Source: Tropheryma whipplei str. Twist (GTDB taxonomy: Bacteria > Actinomycetota > Actinomycetes > Actinomycetales > Microbacteriaceae). Taken from it: a DNA stretch of 64,000 nt. Below the pieces are notes generated by a model that was not told the DNA's origin, searched no databases, and saw only the letters and a list, made by a program, of their open reading frames with translations. Positions 36,127 through 44,227 of the stretch are shown in pieces (the stretch's first letter is position 1; the number at the start of each line of letters is the position of its first letter). The stretch spans positions 1-64,000 of the forward strand of contig NC_004572.3 in NCBI RefSeq assembly GCF_000007485.1, given 5' to 3'. Made by a program: the position numbers and the translations under genes.

Positions 36127-37098
36127 ATGGGCGTTTCCGTTGTTATGGCCACGTATAACGGCGGCCCGTTTCTCGCCGAGCAGCTGATGAGTATACTTTC
36201 TCAAACTGTTCTGCCTGATGAGATAGTTATTGCTGATGACGGGTCCACTGATGATACCGAGAGAATTATTTTTCGCTTCAGGGGCAAATTCCCCAACCTG
36301 CTCTACATCCCAAGTGAGGGCACACGCCTCGGTCCAGGAAAAAATTTTGAAAGAGCCATTAAAAGATCATCGCAGGAGTTTATTGTTTTCTCTGATCAGG
36401 ATGACATATGGCAGCCTGATCGCATTGAGATACAACAGTCTGCTCTAAAGAGCAACCCTGGAGCTGTCCTGCTTCATAGCAATGCCAGACTTGTGGACCA
36501 AGATGGCAACATGCTTGGGGATTTGTTTTCTGCTTTAGGGATAACAAAAACAATCTTGACGAGGATCAATAACGGGGAGGCGTTTAACATATTGCTCAGA
36601 CGCAATGTTGTAACCGGCGCGACAGTCATGACACGTCGGGAGTTTGCCCTCTCAACATTGCCCTTTCCGGATGCATGGCTGCATGATGAATGGCTCGCTA
36701 TATGTGGAGGTAACCGGGTAAGGGTATTGGACCACTGCCTCATTCAATACAGACAACACGATAAAAATCATATTGGCGCGCGGCGGCTCAGCGTAAGGGA
36801 AAAATTCCTAAAACTGTTCGAAGATACTGATGTAAGAAATGCGCGACTCCTTGCAAGAACAGAGGCATTGACAAATTTTGCAGAGGAAAAATCAGGGAAC
36901 ATATTTTTCAATACGCGCGAGATCGGTTTGATAAGAAAAAAACTTACGCACGAGAGATTTCGCAGCACTCTCGGTAAAAGTCGACTTTTGCGAATTTGGC
37001 CAGTTTTGAAAAGGGTCAGTAGATATCGACAGTTCAGTAATTTTTCAGCCGATATCTTGCGCGACCTGCTCTCAAGTCGGCAGCATGATAAACCTTAG
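36127..37098 (+). CDS. Family 2 glycosyltransferase
   Basis: A 323-residue GT2 protein with VVMATYNGGPFLAEQL, IADDGSTDDTE and the FSDQDDIWQPDR motif characteristic of rhamnosyltransferase-like enzymes of surface-glycan clusters. The C-terminal HDEWLA and YRQHDKNHIGA residues agree with that group. It is divergent from the ABC exporter with about 60 bp between. Donor and acceptor are not determined. Confidence 0.88.
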   Translation: MGVSVVMATYNGGPFLAEQLMSILSQTVLPDEIVIADDGSTDDTERIIFRFRGKFPNLLYIPSEGTRLGPGKNFERAIKRSSQEFIVFSDQDDIWQPDRIEIQQSALKSNPGAVLLHSNARLVDQDGNMLGDLFSALGITKTILTRINNGEAFNILLRRNVVTGATVMTRREFALSTLPFPDAWLHDEWLAICGGNRVRVLDHCLIQYRQHDKNHIGARRLSVREKFLKLFEDTDVRNARLLARTEALTNFAEEKSGNIFFNTREIGLIRKKLTHERFRSTLGKSRLLRIWPVLKRVSRYRQFSNFSADILRDLLSSRQHDKP

Positions 37099-37205
37099 CG
37101 AATCACACCTATCGCGAGAATCTGGAAGTTTTGCAGCTTCCGGCGCAACAGTTCCAGAAAATACAGGTCATTCAAGGAATTCTGTTTAAAGGTACCGGAG
37201 AGAGT

Positions 37206-37565
37206 CTACTCCTTTGACGAATGGCTTTTGATATCTTCAAGTTCGTCTTGTAAGAGGAGGGTATCTTCTGCAAGCCTTCGTGTTCTCTTGTCAAGTTTTG
37301 CAAGCTCACAACTCTGCTGCAAGCAAACTAAAAAGAGAAGAATTACGGCCATGAACAGAACAAGGTTGATTGGTGTAATTATTCCGAGTAAATTGCTTAT
37401 CCACCTAAGAATTCCGGGGAAAACCGCAAAGAAAACCGCAATAAACCCGGCAAGAAGCCACCACACCGCATGTCTTTCGCGGAGTTTTTCTCTTCGTAGC
37501 ATTTCGATTAGAATCACGAGAAGGGCAATAGAAACTAAAATGCCAAAAAAGTACGATGTCATCGA
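37206..37565 (-). CDS. DUF2304 membrane protein
   Basis: A protein of about 119 residues starting at ATG 37565, overlapping the upstream glycosyltransferase by ATGA. Three hydrophobic segments are followed by a charged, probably coiled-coil tail (ELAKLDKRTRRLAEDTLLLQ). This is the DUF2304 pattern. DUF2304 genes commonly sit next to DPM1-like GT2 genes and may act as membrane partners in lipid-linked sugar formation. A longer in-frame version to 37646 overlaps the GT gene and is rejected. Confidence 0.85.
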   Translation of the reverse strand, partial: SMTSYFFGILVSIALLVILIEMLRREKLRERHAVWWLLAGFIAVFFAVFPGILRWISNLLGIITPINLVLFMAVILLFLVCLQQSCELAKLDKRTRRLAEDTLLLQDELEDIKSHSSKE

Positions 37566-38287
37566 CAGCCTTTCGACTTTCCAGACTTCAGGGGTGCCAC
37601 AAGCGCTGCCACAACTACTCTCAACAACAACAGGGTCGCTCTGCATGGCCCATGCGATGGAGTACCGGCCTTCCTTTCGCGCATCGCAACAGGAACCTGT
37701 CTCACCACAAGACCTTCTTTAAGGGCAATTGCCACCGACTCGACTGTATCACCGAGGTATTCGGTTGGATATTTCTCGGCAAATAGTTTAATTGCTCTTG
37801 TTCCAGATGCGCGAAAACCGCTTGTAACATCAGTTAGATTAGTCTTGGCAAAGCGACTCATAAGTTTGCTGAGAGCAAATATCGCCCAACGTCTTGGCCC
37901 TCTTAGTTTGTAGTTTCCGCATCCCGCAAAGCGAGCCCCTATCACAATATCGGGTTTGTCATGTCTATTGTTCAGTCTATTTATCAGTTCACTAACGTAC
38001 TTTGGGTTATGCTGTCCGTCAGCGTCAACCTGAACAACAACGTTAAATCCTTTTCTGAGGGCAAATCTGAAGCCAAGACGCATTGCCCCGCCTACTCCAG
38101 CATTGAACGGTATCCTGATTACTTTTATCGAATGCGCCTCCGCTGCATCAGATGTTGCATCTGTCGACCCGTCGTCTATTACCAAAACACTAAATCCCGG
38201 TAGATTCTCTTTTATCTCTTGCAAGGTCCCAGGGAGGGATAAGGCCTCATTATGTGCCGGAACGACAACCAGCACCCTATTTGTCAC
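37559..38287 (-). CDS. DPM1-like family 2 glycosyltransferase
   Basis: A 242-residue GT2 enzyme resembling dolichyl/polyprenyl-phosphate sugar synthases: VVVPAHNEALSLPGTL, IDDGSTDAT, QVDADGQHNPKY and a GFRASG loop. It has no transmembrane helices of its own. The overlapping DUF2304 gene probably supplies membrane association. Start is GTG. Likely product is a polyprenyl-phosphate-linked sugar for a membrane transferase, perhaps the DUF2142 protein nearby. Confidence 0.88.
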   Translation of the reverse strand: MTNRVLVVVPAHNEALSLPGTLQEIKENLPGFSVLVIDDGSTDATSDAAEAHSIKVIRIPFNAGVGGAMRLGFRFALRKGFNVVVQVDADGQHNPKYVSELINRLNNRHDKPDIVIGARFAGCGNYKLRGPRRWAIFALSKLMSRFAKTNLTDVTSGFRASGTRAIKLFAEKYPTEYLGDTVESVAIALKEGLVVRQVPVAMRERKAGTPSHGPCRATLLLLRVVVAALVAPLKSGKSKGCR

Positions 38288-38644
38288 TCTTCAATCCTAT
38301 AAAGCTTCTTTTATGTCGTAAATTCTAAATACATATATGGTCTGTCCTGTACGAGATACATTATAAGAATTGGGCCGTCTTTGTAGGTGCAAGAATACGA
38401 CAAAATATGTCCGCAAAATTCATCACCTTAAACGGCTGAGGCTAGATCAAGGCCTGACAGGTGGCCTGTACTGAGGGTAAATTCCGTAATGTCGAATTTA
38501 TAAAACTACCGTCGGCAGACTGGTAACACAAGCATTATAGTTGTGCCATTACCCGAGAAAACGGTAGAGTTGTGGCTGGTAAAAAGTATTATTGAAGCGG
38601 TGCTCGAGCGTCGGCGGGCTTTTATATTGCGATGATAACGGCAG
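38288..38644. other. Intergenic region, divergent promoters
   Basis: A 357-bp gap between the divergent GT gene and the DUF2142 gene. I see no coding frame, RNA gene or strong repeat. It presumably carries both promoters. Confidence 0.5.
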
Positions 38645-40486
38645 GTGCGGATGAGTGACAGTGATACGAATAGCATTCCGCTTACACGTTCGGCGCTGCG
38701 CAAAATAGAAAAAAGTAGCGCCGCCGGGGCGTCGGGACTGCGACGATTGCGCCTGGCGGTGCTTGTTCCGCTGTTGCTGTTTATTTCTCTGGCAGGCTGG
38801 GCCCTCTCTTCCCCGATTGGAAGCAGCCCCGATGATGATTTCCATCTCGCCAGTGCATGGTGTGCCCTCGGTGACAGGCCTGGCTTATGTGAATCATCTG
38901 GCATAAAGGATGCTAAAAAGGTTCCCACTACGATTTTGGACACCTGGCATGGTAAAGGTAGCCGCCATGGCAATTTGTATTGTTTCCTAAATGGTGTTAG
39001 CCCAGAGTGTCAGAACAAATGGCTTGGCAATACTGATCACAAGATGCAGGATACCGGTCGTGTTAACTTTGGCAATAATGCACAGTATACGAATCTTTAT
39101 TACTCAGCTATGGGTTTATTGGCCTCTGATGATGTGCGCGCTTCCGTATGGGGCATGCGGCTTATAAACGCCTTTATATTCACCGCTCTGAGTTTGCTAC
39201 TTTATCTTGCATTGCCGCAGCCGCGCAGGGCGGCTTTGCTGATCACATGGTCACTAAGCCTTGTTCCGGCCGCAATGTTTTTCATACCCTCGTCTAACCC
39301 ATCATCATGGGCGTTTATCGGGGTACCGTCGACCTTTTTCGCAATGCTTTCCTTCTTTGAAACTCGGGGTAGGAGAAAAATTTGCCTCGGCATTATCGCG
39401 GTTTTTTCAGTTTTGCTATCAGCTTTTGCCAGGTCTGATGCAGCCATCTATGCCCTTCTGGCAATTGTAATCAGCGGAATCTTGCAGGTGCGGGATTTTA
39501 AAAACCCCTGGGCTCAGTTTGCATTGCCGGTTGCTCTTGGCATTATGTCCATTGCTACATTCTTTATGTATCCGCTAAATGTTGCAGCGACTGGACTTCC
39601 TGCTACTGGCGCTAGAGACTATGGCTTTATAACCTTCGTTAAAAACATTATTTTTATACCGAGTTCTTTTTTACCGAGCGTATTTACCCCGCAGTTCCTG
39701 GGGTGGCTTGATGTGCCCCTGTATCCCCCTGCATATGTGTTTGTCGCCATTGCAGCGCTAATTATCGTTGGATTTGCCCTTGGGGTTGGAGGGGTGCGCA
39801 AGCTATTTGCGGTTCTGCTGACTCTTGCGGCATTGATTATCGCGCCATTGTATGTATCTCAAGTTGCGGGGATTACCGCTGATAAACTGCTTCAGCCGAG
39901 ATATTTAGCTCCTCTTGCGATTATCTTCATTGCTGTGGTTCTGTATACCGGCTTTGGTGAGGTCCTCCAGATAAAGAAACGATATATGGCTGTTATTTTT
40001 TTTCTAATTGCCCCCGCTAACGCATTCGGTATTTTTTCCCTGCTCAGGCATTATGATGCCCTGCCAAGTTTTTTGGGTGGCGCTTTACCGCCTACATCAG
40101 ACGGGCCCAATGCGGGCGCCAGCCGCGATGCGCTCGCTGGGCATCACCCCCCCGGATCCATTTCTGCGCCGGATGGGGCTGGTACTTCTGGTGAACATTC
40201 GGGATCATGGTGGTGGCCTGGGTTTCCCGTTTCTCCGATTTTGCTTTTCAGCGTAGTTGTTGCATCTTTCACGCTTGCATTGTTAATTGCCTTGCGCGAT
40301 GTGCTCAAAATACGCAATGAGGTGAATATAGCGAATGAAACCGAGAAGGCTTTGGCACGTGCCAGGCGTCTGAGCGTATCTGACACGCCAGCGCTTGTCA
40401 ATGTTGGAACCGGAATGATAACCCTTTCCAAGATATCTAACGCAACGGCCTCTATAACGCTCGAGGATGCAGAAGACCAATCGTAA
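38645..40486 (+). CDS. DUF2142 polytopic membrane protein
   Basis: A 613-residue protein with about ten or more hydrophobic segments. The first extracytoplasmic loop carries SSPDDDFHLASAWCALGD, the SPDE-x-x-H-like motif of DUF2142, a family thought to contain GT-C-type glycosyltransferases acting outside the membrane. A Gly/Pro/Ser-rich loop (about 480-525) precedes the last helix, and a basic/acidic cytoplasmic tail follows. Start is GTG 38645 or ATG 38651. The gene closes the surface-glycan region. Its stop lies just 12 bp before the first island leader. Confidence 0.85.
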   Translation: MRMSDSDTNSIPLTRSALRKIEKSSAAGASGLRRLRLAVLVPLLLFISLAGWALSSPIGSSPDDDFHLASAWCALGDRPGLCESSGIKDAKKVPTTILDTWHGKGSRHGNLYCFLNGVSPECQNKWLGNTDHKMQDTGRVNFGNNAQYTNLYYSAMGLLASDDVRASVWGMRLINAFIFTALSLLLYLALPQPRRAALLITWSLSLVPAAMFFIPSSNPSSWAFIGVPSTFFAMLSFFETRGRRKICLGIIAVFSVLLSAFARSDAAIYALLAIVISGILQVRDFKNPWAQFALPVALGIMSIATFFMYPLNVAATGLPATGARDYGFITFVKNIIFIPSSFLPSVFTPQFLGWLDVPLYPPAYVFVAIAALIIVGFALGVGGVRKLFAVLLTLAALIIAPLYVSQVAGITADKLLQPRYLAPLAIIFIAVVLYTGFGEVLQIKKRYMAVIFFLIAPANAFGIFSLLRHYDALPSFLGGALPPTSDGPNAGASRDALAGHHPPGSISAPDGAGTSGEHSGSWWWPGFPVSPILLFSVVVASFTLALLIALRDVLKIRNEVNIANETEKALARARRLSVSDTPALVNVGTGMITLSKISNATASITLEDAEDQS

Positions 40487-40497
40487 CACTTATCCGG

Positions 40498-40646
40498 TTT
40501 CTTTCTTCTGTATATGTGATCTATGCCTGTGTTATGCTTCTGCCTAAGATGCATCAGTTGATGTTATCTGTTTAGATAACATATGTTGAGTTGCTGTACT
40601 GCCTACTGGGATTATGTGGACCACTGAGATTACACAGAGGTATCTT
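40498..40646 (+). promoter_or_regulatory. Conserved cassette leader, copy B (locus 3)
   Basis: Matches the leaders at 29604 (minus), 42047 and 43639: tttctttctt, TATGTGATCTATGCC, the AGATGCATCA dyad half and a terminal AGAGGTATCTT before ATG. In this copy ATGTTATCT and AGATAACAT form a perfect 9-bp inverted repeat around GTTT (40561-40582). It shares the ctgtactgcctactggga segment with copy A. Confidence 0.7.
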
Positions 40647-40836
40647 ATGAAGAAACTTATATCTCTTACTGCTCTCTATCGTTATATTATTCATAGCCCA
40701 ACCTGCGCAGGCAAGTGACAATGTGAAGGGCAATCATGTTATGCACGCGCCTGGTAACGCTGTAAAAACCTTTGACCCTGAAGGATGTCTATACGGCGCA
40801 TCCAGTGGTGCAGTTGGCGGTTTTGACCTGGTTTAA
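40647..40836 (+). pseudogene. Frameshifted secreted cassette gene (locus 3)
   Basis: The gene starts ATGAAGAAACTT like the 43793 gene, but small deletions in the signal-peptide part shift the frame and translation stops early. In the compensating frame the rest reads ...IAQPAQASDN..., then VKTFDPEGCLYGASSGAVGG and TAA at 40834. This aligns with VKTFDVDKCLNGAVSGAVG of the 42.2 kb gene. The C-terminal half is missing. No working product is expected. Confidence 0.7.
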
Positions 40837-40855
40837 TGACACCCTCTTGCAGGGT

Positions 40856-40945
40856 ATGGCGTTATTCGTGGTGATAACACTTCTTATTGGTGCCGGATTG
40901 TTTCTTCTGCGTGATTTGCTGCTTCCTGGTGATGAGCAAATCTAG
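40856..40945 (+). pseudogene. Remnant of membrane partner gene (locus 3)
   Basis: A 29-codon open frame (ATG 40856 to TAG 40943) encoding one hydrophobic helix followed by a charged tail (LLRDLLLPGDEQI). Position and composition match the last helix of a cassette membrane partner. It is too short to be a complete partner and is probably a leftover. Confidence 0.45.
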
Positions 40946-41336
40946 CTATATACAATTTGTGCCACTTGCACCTCAATCGCTATACCCTTTTTAGGGCGAT
41001 GTGCTCTTTCCGATGCGCTCTTTCTACAGTGAGGTCGTTGCGCGCGCCCGAGCGATAGATTTACTTCTGCACCCATACCTACGTTCATCGCACAGCCGCC
41101 TTGTCTTGCCACCTTGTCTTATTGATTGTGCTTGCTGCGTCTTCCAGCGGGCGCACATTATTTGTGGGTATGGATCAATACTTGGTTGTAGCTACTTGAT
41201 GTTCCGATCCTTGTTTATTTTTGATATGAACCCATCGTTTTTTCTGCGAACCATGTAAAAGGAGCATCTCGCGATCAACGAAATACGTATATGTGTCATA
41301 TGTCATTCCATATATTTAATATGTGCAAGTAAGTAC
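40946..41336. other. Gap without supported gene
   Basis: These 391 bases contain an 85-codon open frame (41001-41258) with a Cys-rich, non-repetitive composition and no visible family features. I do not accept it as a gene. No leader copy and no RNA gene were seen. The stretch is probably decayed island sequence. Confidence 0.45.
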
Positions 41337-41846
41337 ATGCAGAAGACTCACCCATACAATATGTATATGTTTGGCGAAATATTCAAGCAGCGCGCACTGG
41401 AGGTAAAGCGATCCATTGGGCAGATGCCGAGATTGCCCAGGGCATGCTTTATTGCAACACCGCCCCTTGTTCTAGTCAAGATGGTGATTCTTGTTACGCT
41501 GTGGTCATTCTGGTGGATGTGGCCTATTCTATTTTCGATAATTGCCATTGACTGGGCAGTTTCCGCGGTCGGCGTATTTTCTGCCAGGCGCTGGGCGAAA
41601 CACAATCCAGATAAATTGCTCAACCTCAAGTGGGCTGTCTATCCGTTTGTTTTTATAATTGCGCTGTTCGCTTTTATTCGCCCCTTTTTACTGATGGGAG
41701 GCTATATCCTGCTGATGTTTTTTGCGCTTCCGATTGGCGGCATGATCAGAATGTTTGCTCTGCTAGCAATTATGTCGGGGGCTAAGCCTAAGCCTATCTC
41801 AATGCTGCGACGTGCCATAAAGGGAAGAAAGAAGCGTGATCTCTAA
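41337..41846 (+). CDS. Hypothetical membrane protein
   Basis: A 169-residue protein with an amphipathic, basic N-terminus, about four hydrophobic helices in two pairs (roughly 50-85 and 105-150) and a strongly basic C-terminus (RRAIKGRKKRDL). It is not preceded by the cassette leader or a secreted gene. I recognise no family. It lies within the accessory island and could be a further membrane partner that has lost its companion, or an unrelated gene. Confidence 0.55.
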   Translation: MQKTHPYNMYMFGEIFKQRALEVKRSIGQMPRLPRACFIATPPLVLVKMVILVTLWSFWWMWPILFSIIAIDWAVSAVGVFSARRWAKHNPDKLLNLKWAVYPFVFIIALFAFIRPFLLMGGYILLMFFALPIGGMIRMFALLAIMSGAKPKPISMLRRAIKGRKKRDL

Positions 41847-42046
41847 AGCTTGATATAAGGGACCAGGGTTTATCTGATTTACGGTAGGCGCTTCGGAAGA
41901 ACTTCACAGAAGTATGCCCTTGGCAAGGCTATCTGCACAGAGGCGATTTTGTACCGCTAGGCCCAGTCGACTAGGATTAGACGCATCGCAGGCTGGGTGT
42001 ATGCAAAGATGAATAATGCATGCAGACGAATAAGTGATTGGATCCG

Positions 42047-42198
42047 CCCCTAACAGGTATGTTTCTTTCTTGTATGTGATCTATGCCTATGTTATTCTTG
42101 TGCTCAAGATACATCAGTTGATGTATCTGTTTAGATAATATGTGTTGTGTTTACGTGAATGTGTTACATGACATGGTGAATTTATACGGAGGTATCTT
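42047..42198 (+). promoter_or_regulatory. Conserved cassette leader, copy C (locus 4)
   Basis: Nearly identical to the leader at 43639-43792 from CCCCTAACAGGTATG through ACGGAGGTATCTT. It holds a perfect dyad: AGATACATCA and TGATGTATCT around a central GT. The right arm (TATCT) can alternatively pair with AGATA eight bases downstream, so two hairpins are mutually exclusive. GGAGG at its end is the ribosome-binding site. Confidence 0.75.
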
Positions 42199-42200
42199 AT

Positions 42201-42596
42201 AAGAAACTTACCACTGTATCTATTACTGTTCTCTCTATCGTTACCCTATTATTCATAGCCCAACCTGCCCAGGCAAGTGAAGGTAATCTGGAAGCTAATC
42301 AAGGCACAAAACTCAAGAGAGTCACCAGAAGCGTAAAAACATTTGATGTTGATAAGTGCCTCAATGGCGCTGTTAGCGGTGCAGTTGGGGTGGGTGGCGG
42401 TTTTGCCGGCGCGCAGGCCGCTAAATTGATAATCAAGGGCGTCAGCGCCGTTAATCCGGCGACCTTTGCTGCCGTAACAGCAGGGACTGCTGTTGCTGAT
42501 TGCGTTATGCACGGTGGGCTTGTTGATGATGTTGTCAATGGGTTTAATGCTGGATTTAACGCCGTTGGTGACTTCATAGGAAAGCTGTTCGGATGA
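42201..42596 (+). pseudogene. Secreted Gly-rich cassette gene with lost start codon (locus 4)
   Basis: The frame is open from AAG at 42201 to TGA 42594 and would encode KKLTTVSITVLSIVTLLFIA, a signal peptide ending AQA, then CLNGAVSGAVGVGGGFAGAQ and a C-terminal GDFIGKLFG. Compared with the 43793 gene, one G is missing (ATGAAGAAA has become ATAAGAAA), which removes the ATG but leaves the rest in frame. No ATG, GTG or TTG replaces it before GTG 42390, which would give a 68-residue product without a signal peptide. The Gly/Ala-rich stretch resembles the GxxxG-rich segments of small membrane-active peptides. It overlaps the next gene by ATGA. Confidence 0.65.
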
Positions 42597-42991
42597 ATGC
42601 CTCTACATTGGGCGGTAGACTCAAAAACAGCAGGCTGTTTATTGTTGCTTGCATGCTCTTATTGATTCCGTTGTTTATTTATGTCGTACTGTCAGGTTAT
42701 TCCTTAGGTTACGCTTTCGGTGCTGCACTCGCTCTTGCGTTTACGTGTCCTGGAGTCGTGCGTTCTGTTTTTAATGGTTCGTTCTCGCTTGATCTGGGTA
42801 ACCCTTTTCTTGCCGCGATTGGCCTCTTGGGCGCCGGATACCTTATTCTCATGACCCTGAGTCCTGTACTCTGGCTTTTATTCAGTCAGACTTTTATGTT
42901 TTATTTCAATGCCGTCATGTTTACCATGTTGTTTGTTGCTTTGCAGTGTGCACTTGCGCGGTGGGCTGTACTAAGCCGCCGGGCTGGCTGA
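42593..42991 (+). CDS. Small membrane partner protein (cassette locus 4)
   Basis: A 132-residue protein with four likely transmembrane helices and a basic C-terminal end (ARWAVLSRRAG). It overlaps the secreted gene by ATGA, so translation is coupled to it. It is the same size as the partner at 29089. Immunity, anchoring or export are all possible roles. Confidence 0.68.
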   Translation: MNASTLGGRLKNSRLFIVACMLLLIPLFIYVVLSGYSLGYAFGAALALAFTCPGVVRSVFNGSFSLDLGNPFLAAIGLLGAGYLILMTLSPVLWLLFSQTFMFYFNAVMFTMLFVALQCALARWAVLSRRAG

Positions 42992-43007
42992 AGCCTGTAT
43001 TACTGTC

Positions 43008-43136
43008 GTGGTAATAACATTCCTTGGTGCTGCTGGCGTTGCCGGCAGTGCGGCGTTGGCGTGTCTTTCTAGCGGAATTGTCAAGCCGATTCCGGCTAGC
43101 AGCAAAGACATAGTGATGTGGATTCGCAACAGATAG
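43008..43136 (+). pseudogene. C-terminal fragment of secreted cassette gene (locus 5)
   Basis: A 42-codon frame from GTG 43008 to TAG 43134 reads ...GAAGVAGSAALACLSSGIVK.... This resembles the fragment at locus 2 (IGAVGGCLSSG) and the GCLKQGIVPDKP segment of the 43793 protein. No signal peptide or leader is present. It overlaps the start of the membrane gene at 43118, keeping the cassette order. Probably a truncated relic, though a short product cannot be excluded. Confidence 0.5.
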
Positions 43137-43429
43137 GCTTGAATAATTTTGTGCTCAGGAACCTGCTGTTAGGCTTTGTTGCAACGGTATGCATACTGTT
43201 CCCCATTGCTTTTGTGCTTGTTGCTGGCCGTGACTGGCATGCAGTCCCTCTTGTTTTTGTGGTGCTTATGGCAATCTGTCCATTGTTTATATTCGATTAT
43301 CGTTTTGTCTCCGGCAAATTTAAGGTAATTGTTGGACTTTCCTGGGCGGCTGCAATATTCTTTTGCGCCTTCACTATCCTGACAGGTATTGCATTTTTGT
43401 TTTTTGGCTTTCCAGACATATCACATTAA
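43118..43429 (+). CDS. Small membrane protein (cassette locus 5 partner)
   Basis: A 103-residue protein starting at GTG, with three likely transmembrane helices and a short C-terminus (FGFPDISH). It is shorter than the 129-132-residue partners and lacks their basic tail. It overlaps a fragment of a secreted gene. It may be intact or a shortened form. Confidence 0.55.
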   Translation: MDSQQIGLNNFVLRNLLLGFVATVCILFPIAFVLVAGRDWHAVPLVFVVLMAICPLFIFDYRFVSGKFKVIVGLSWAAAIFFCAFTILTGIAFLFFGFPDISH

Positions 43430-43430
43430 T

Positions 43431-43452
43431 TTTCATGCACATTTCATGCACA
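43431..43452. repeat. 11-nt tandem duplication
   Basis: TTTCATGCACA occurs twice in tandem (43431-43441, 43442-43452) just after the locus 5 membrane gene. Confidence 0.8.
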
Positions 43453-43638
43453 TCTTTTAGGTGTTCTATGCCCCCGCTATTTATCCAAGTAGCTGCAATC
43501 CTTGCCAAATTTATCAAGCTAGAACGGAATGAAACTGCAGTTTGTAGAGATTAAAATACCTGCGCTACGACTGTGGCATATTTGGCACTGTACATTTAAC
43601 TGCATTTGAGACTGCCCTCTTAACACTGCCACGGGTTA

Positions 43639-43792
43639 CCCCTAACAGGTATGTTTCTTTCTTGTATGTGATCTATGCCTGTGTGATTCTTGTGCTCAAG
43701 ATACATCAGTACTGGTGTATCTGTTTAGATAACATATGTTGTGTTTACGTGAATGTGTTACATGACATGGTGAATTTATACGGAGGTATCTT
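43639..43792 (+). promoter_or_regulatory. Conserved cassette leader, copy D (locus 6)
   Basis: Almost identical to copy C. The dyad arms are AGATACATCAGT and ACTGGTGTATCT, which pair fully if one G-U pair is allowed. TATCT can alternatively pair with the downstream AGATA. The copy ends in GGAGGTATCTT directly before the ATG of an intact secreted gene, so this is the best candidate for a functional leader. Confidence 0.75.
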
Positions 43793-44224
43793 ATGAAGAA
43801 ACTTACCACTGTATCTATTACTGTTCTCTCTATCGTTACCCTGTTATTCATAGTCCAACCTGCGCAGGCAAGAGGGGGCGCAGGGCATATTTCTGTTGTT
43901 GCCAGGGGCGGCAATACCTACATTACTGCCACTATTCGTGAAGGGTTTGATCTTGACGAATGCCTGAAGGGTGCCGTTACAGAGGTTTTTGATGTCGGCA
44001 CCGGTAGTCATATGGGGTTTTTGGGAAGACTGGTAAAAATTGTTGTAAAAGGTGCGCGCTTCGCGGGCCCTATCGGGACTGCGATTGGTACCAGCATTGA
44101 TGTAATTACCGGTTGTCTAAAGCAGGGTATTGTTCCGGATAAACCGCAGATACCCCATGTAAATTCAGTCTGCACTGTTAACATCTTCTCCCACAGACCG
44201 GGTCATAGCTGTTATAAGAGGTAG
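43793..44224 (+). CDS. Small secreted four-cysteine protein (cassette locus 6)
   Basis: A 143-residue protein with a clear Sec signal peptide (MKKLTTVSITVLSIV..., cleavage after AQA) and mature start RGGAGHISVVARGG. The mature chain has cysteines in FDLDECLKGA, VITGCLKQG, NSVCTVN and HSCYKR, all with counterparts in the 22687 protein. The centre is Gly/Ile-rich (GPIGTAIGTS). GGAGG lies 8 bases before ATG. The partner membrane gene starts 3 bp after its stop. No family recognised. This is the most complete member of the island. Confidence 0.78.
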   Translation: MKKLTTVSITVLSIVTLLFIVQPAQARGGAGHISVVARGGNTYITATIREGFDLDECLKGAVTEVFDVGTGSHMGFLGRLVKIVVKGARFAGPIGTAIGTSIDVITGCLKQGIVPDKPQIPHVNSVCTVNIFSHRPGHSCYKR

Positions 44225-44227
44225 CCT

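Noticed and set aside
37566-37646. Longer DUF2304 start inside the GT2 gene
   Set aside because: The ATG at 37565 gives ATGA coupling and a normal membrane-helix start; the extension is only a shadow of the GT gene.
41001-41258. 85-codon open frame in the island
   Set aside because: No ribosome-binding site of note, no signal peptide, no similarity to the cassette proteins and odd composition; likely chance.
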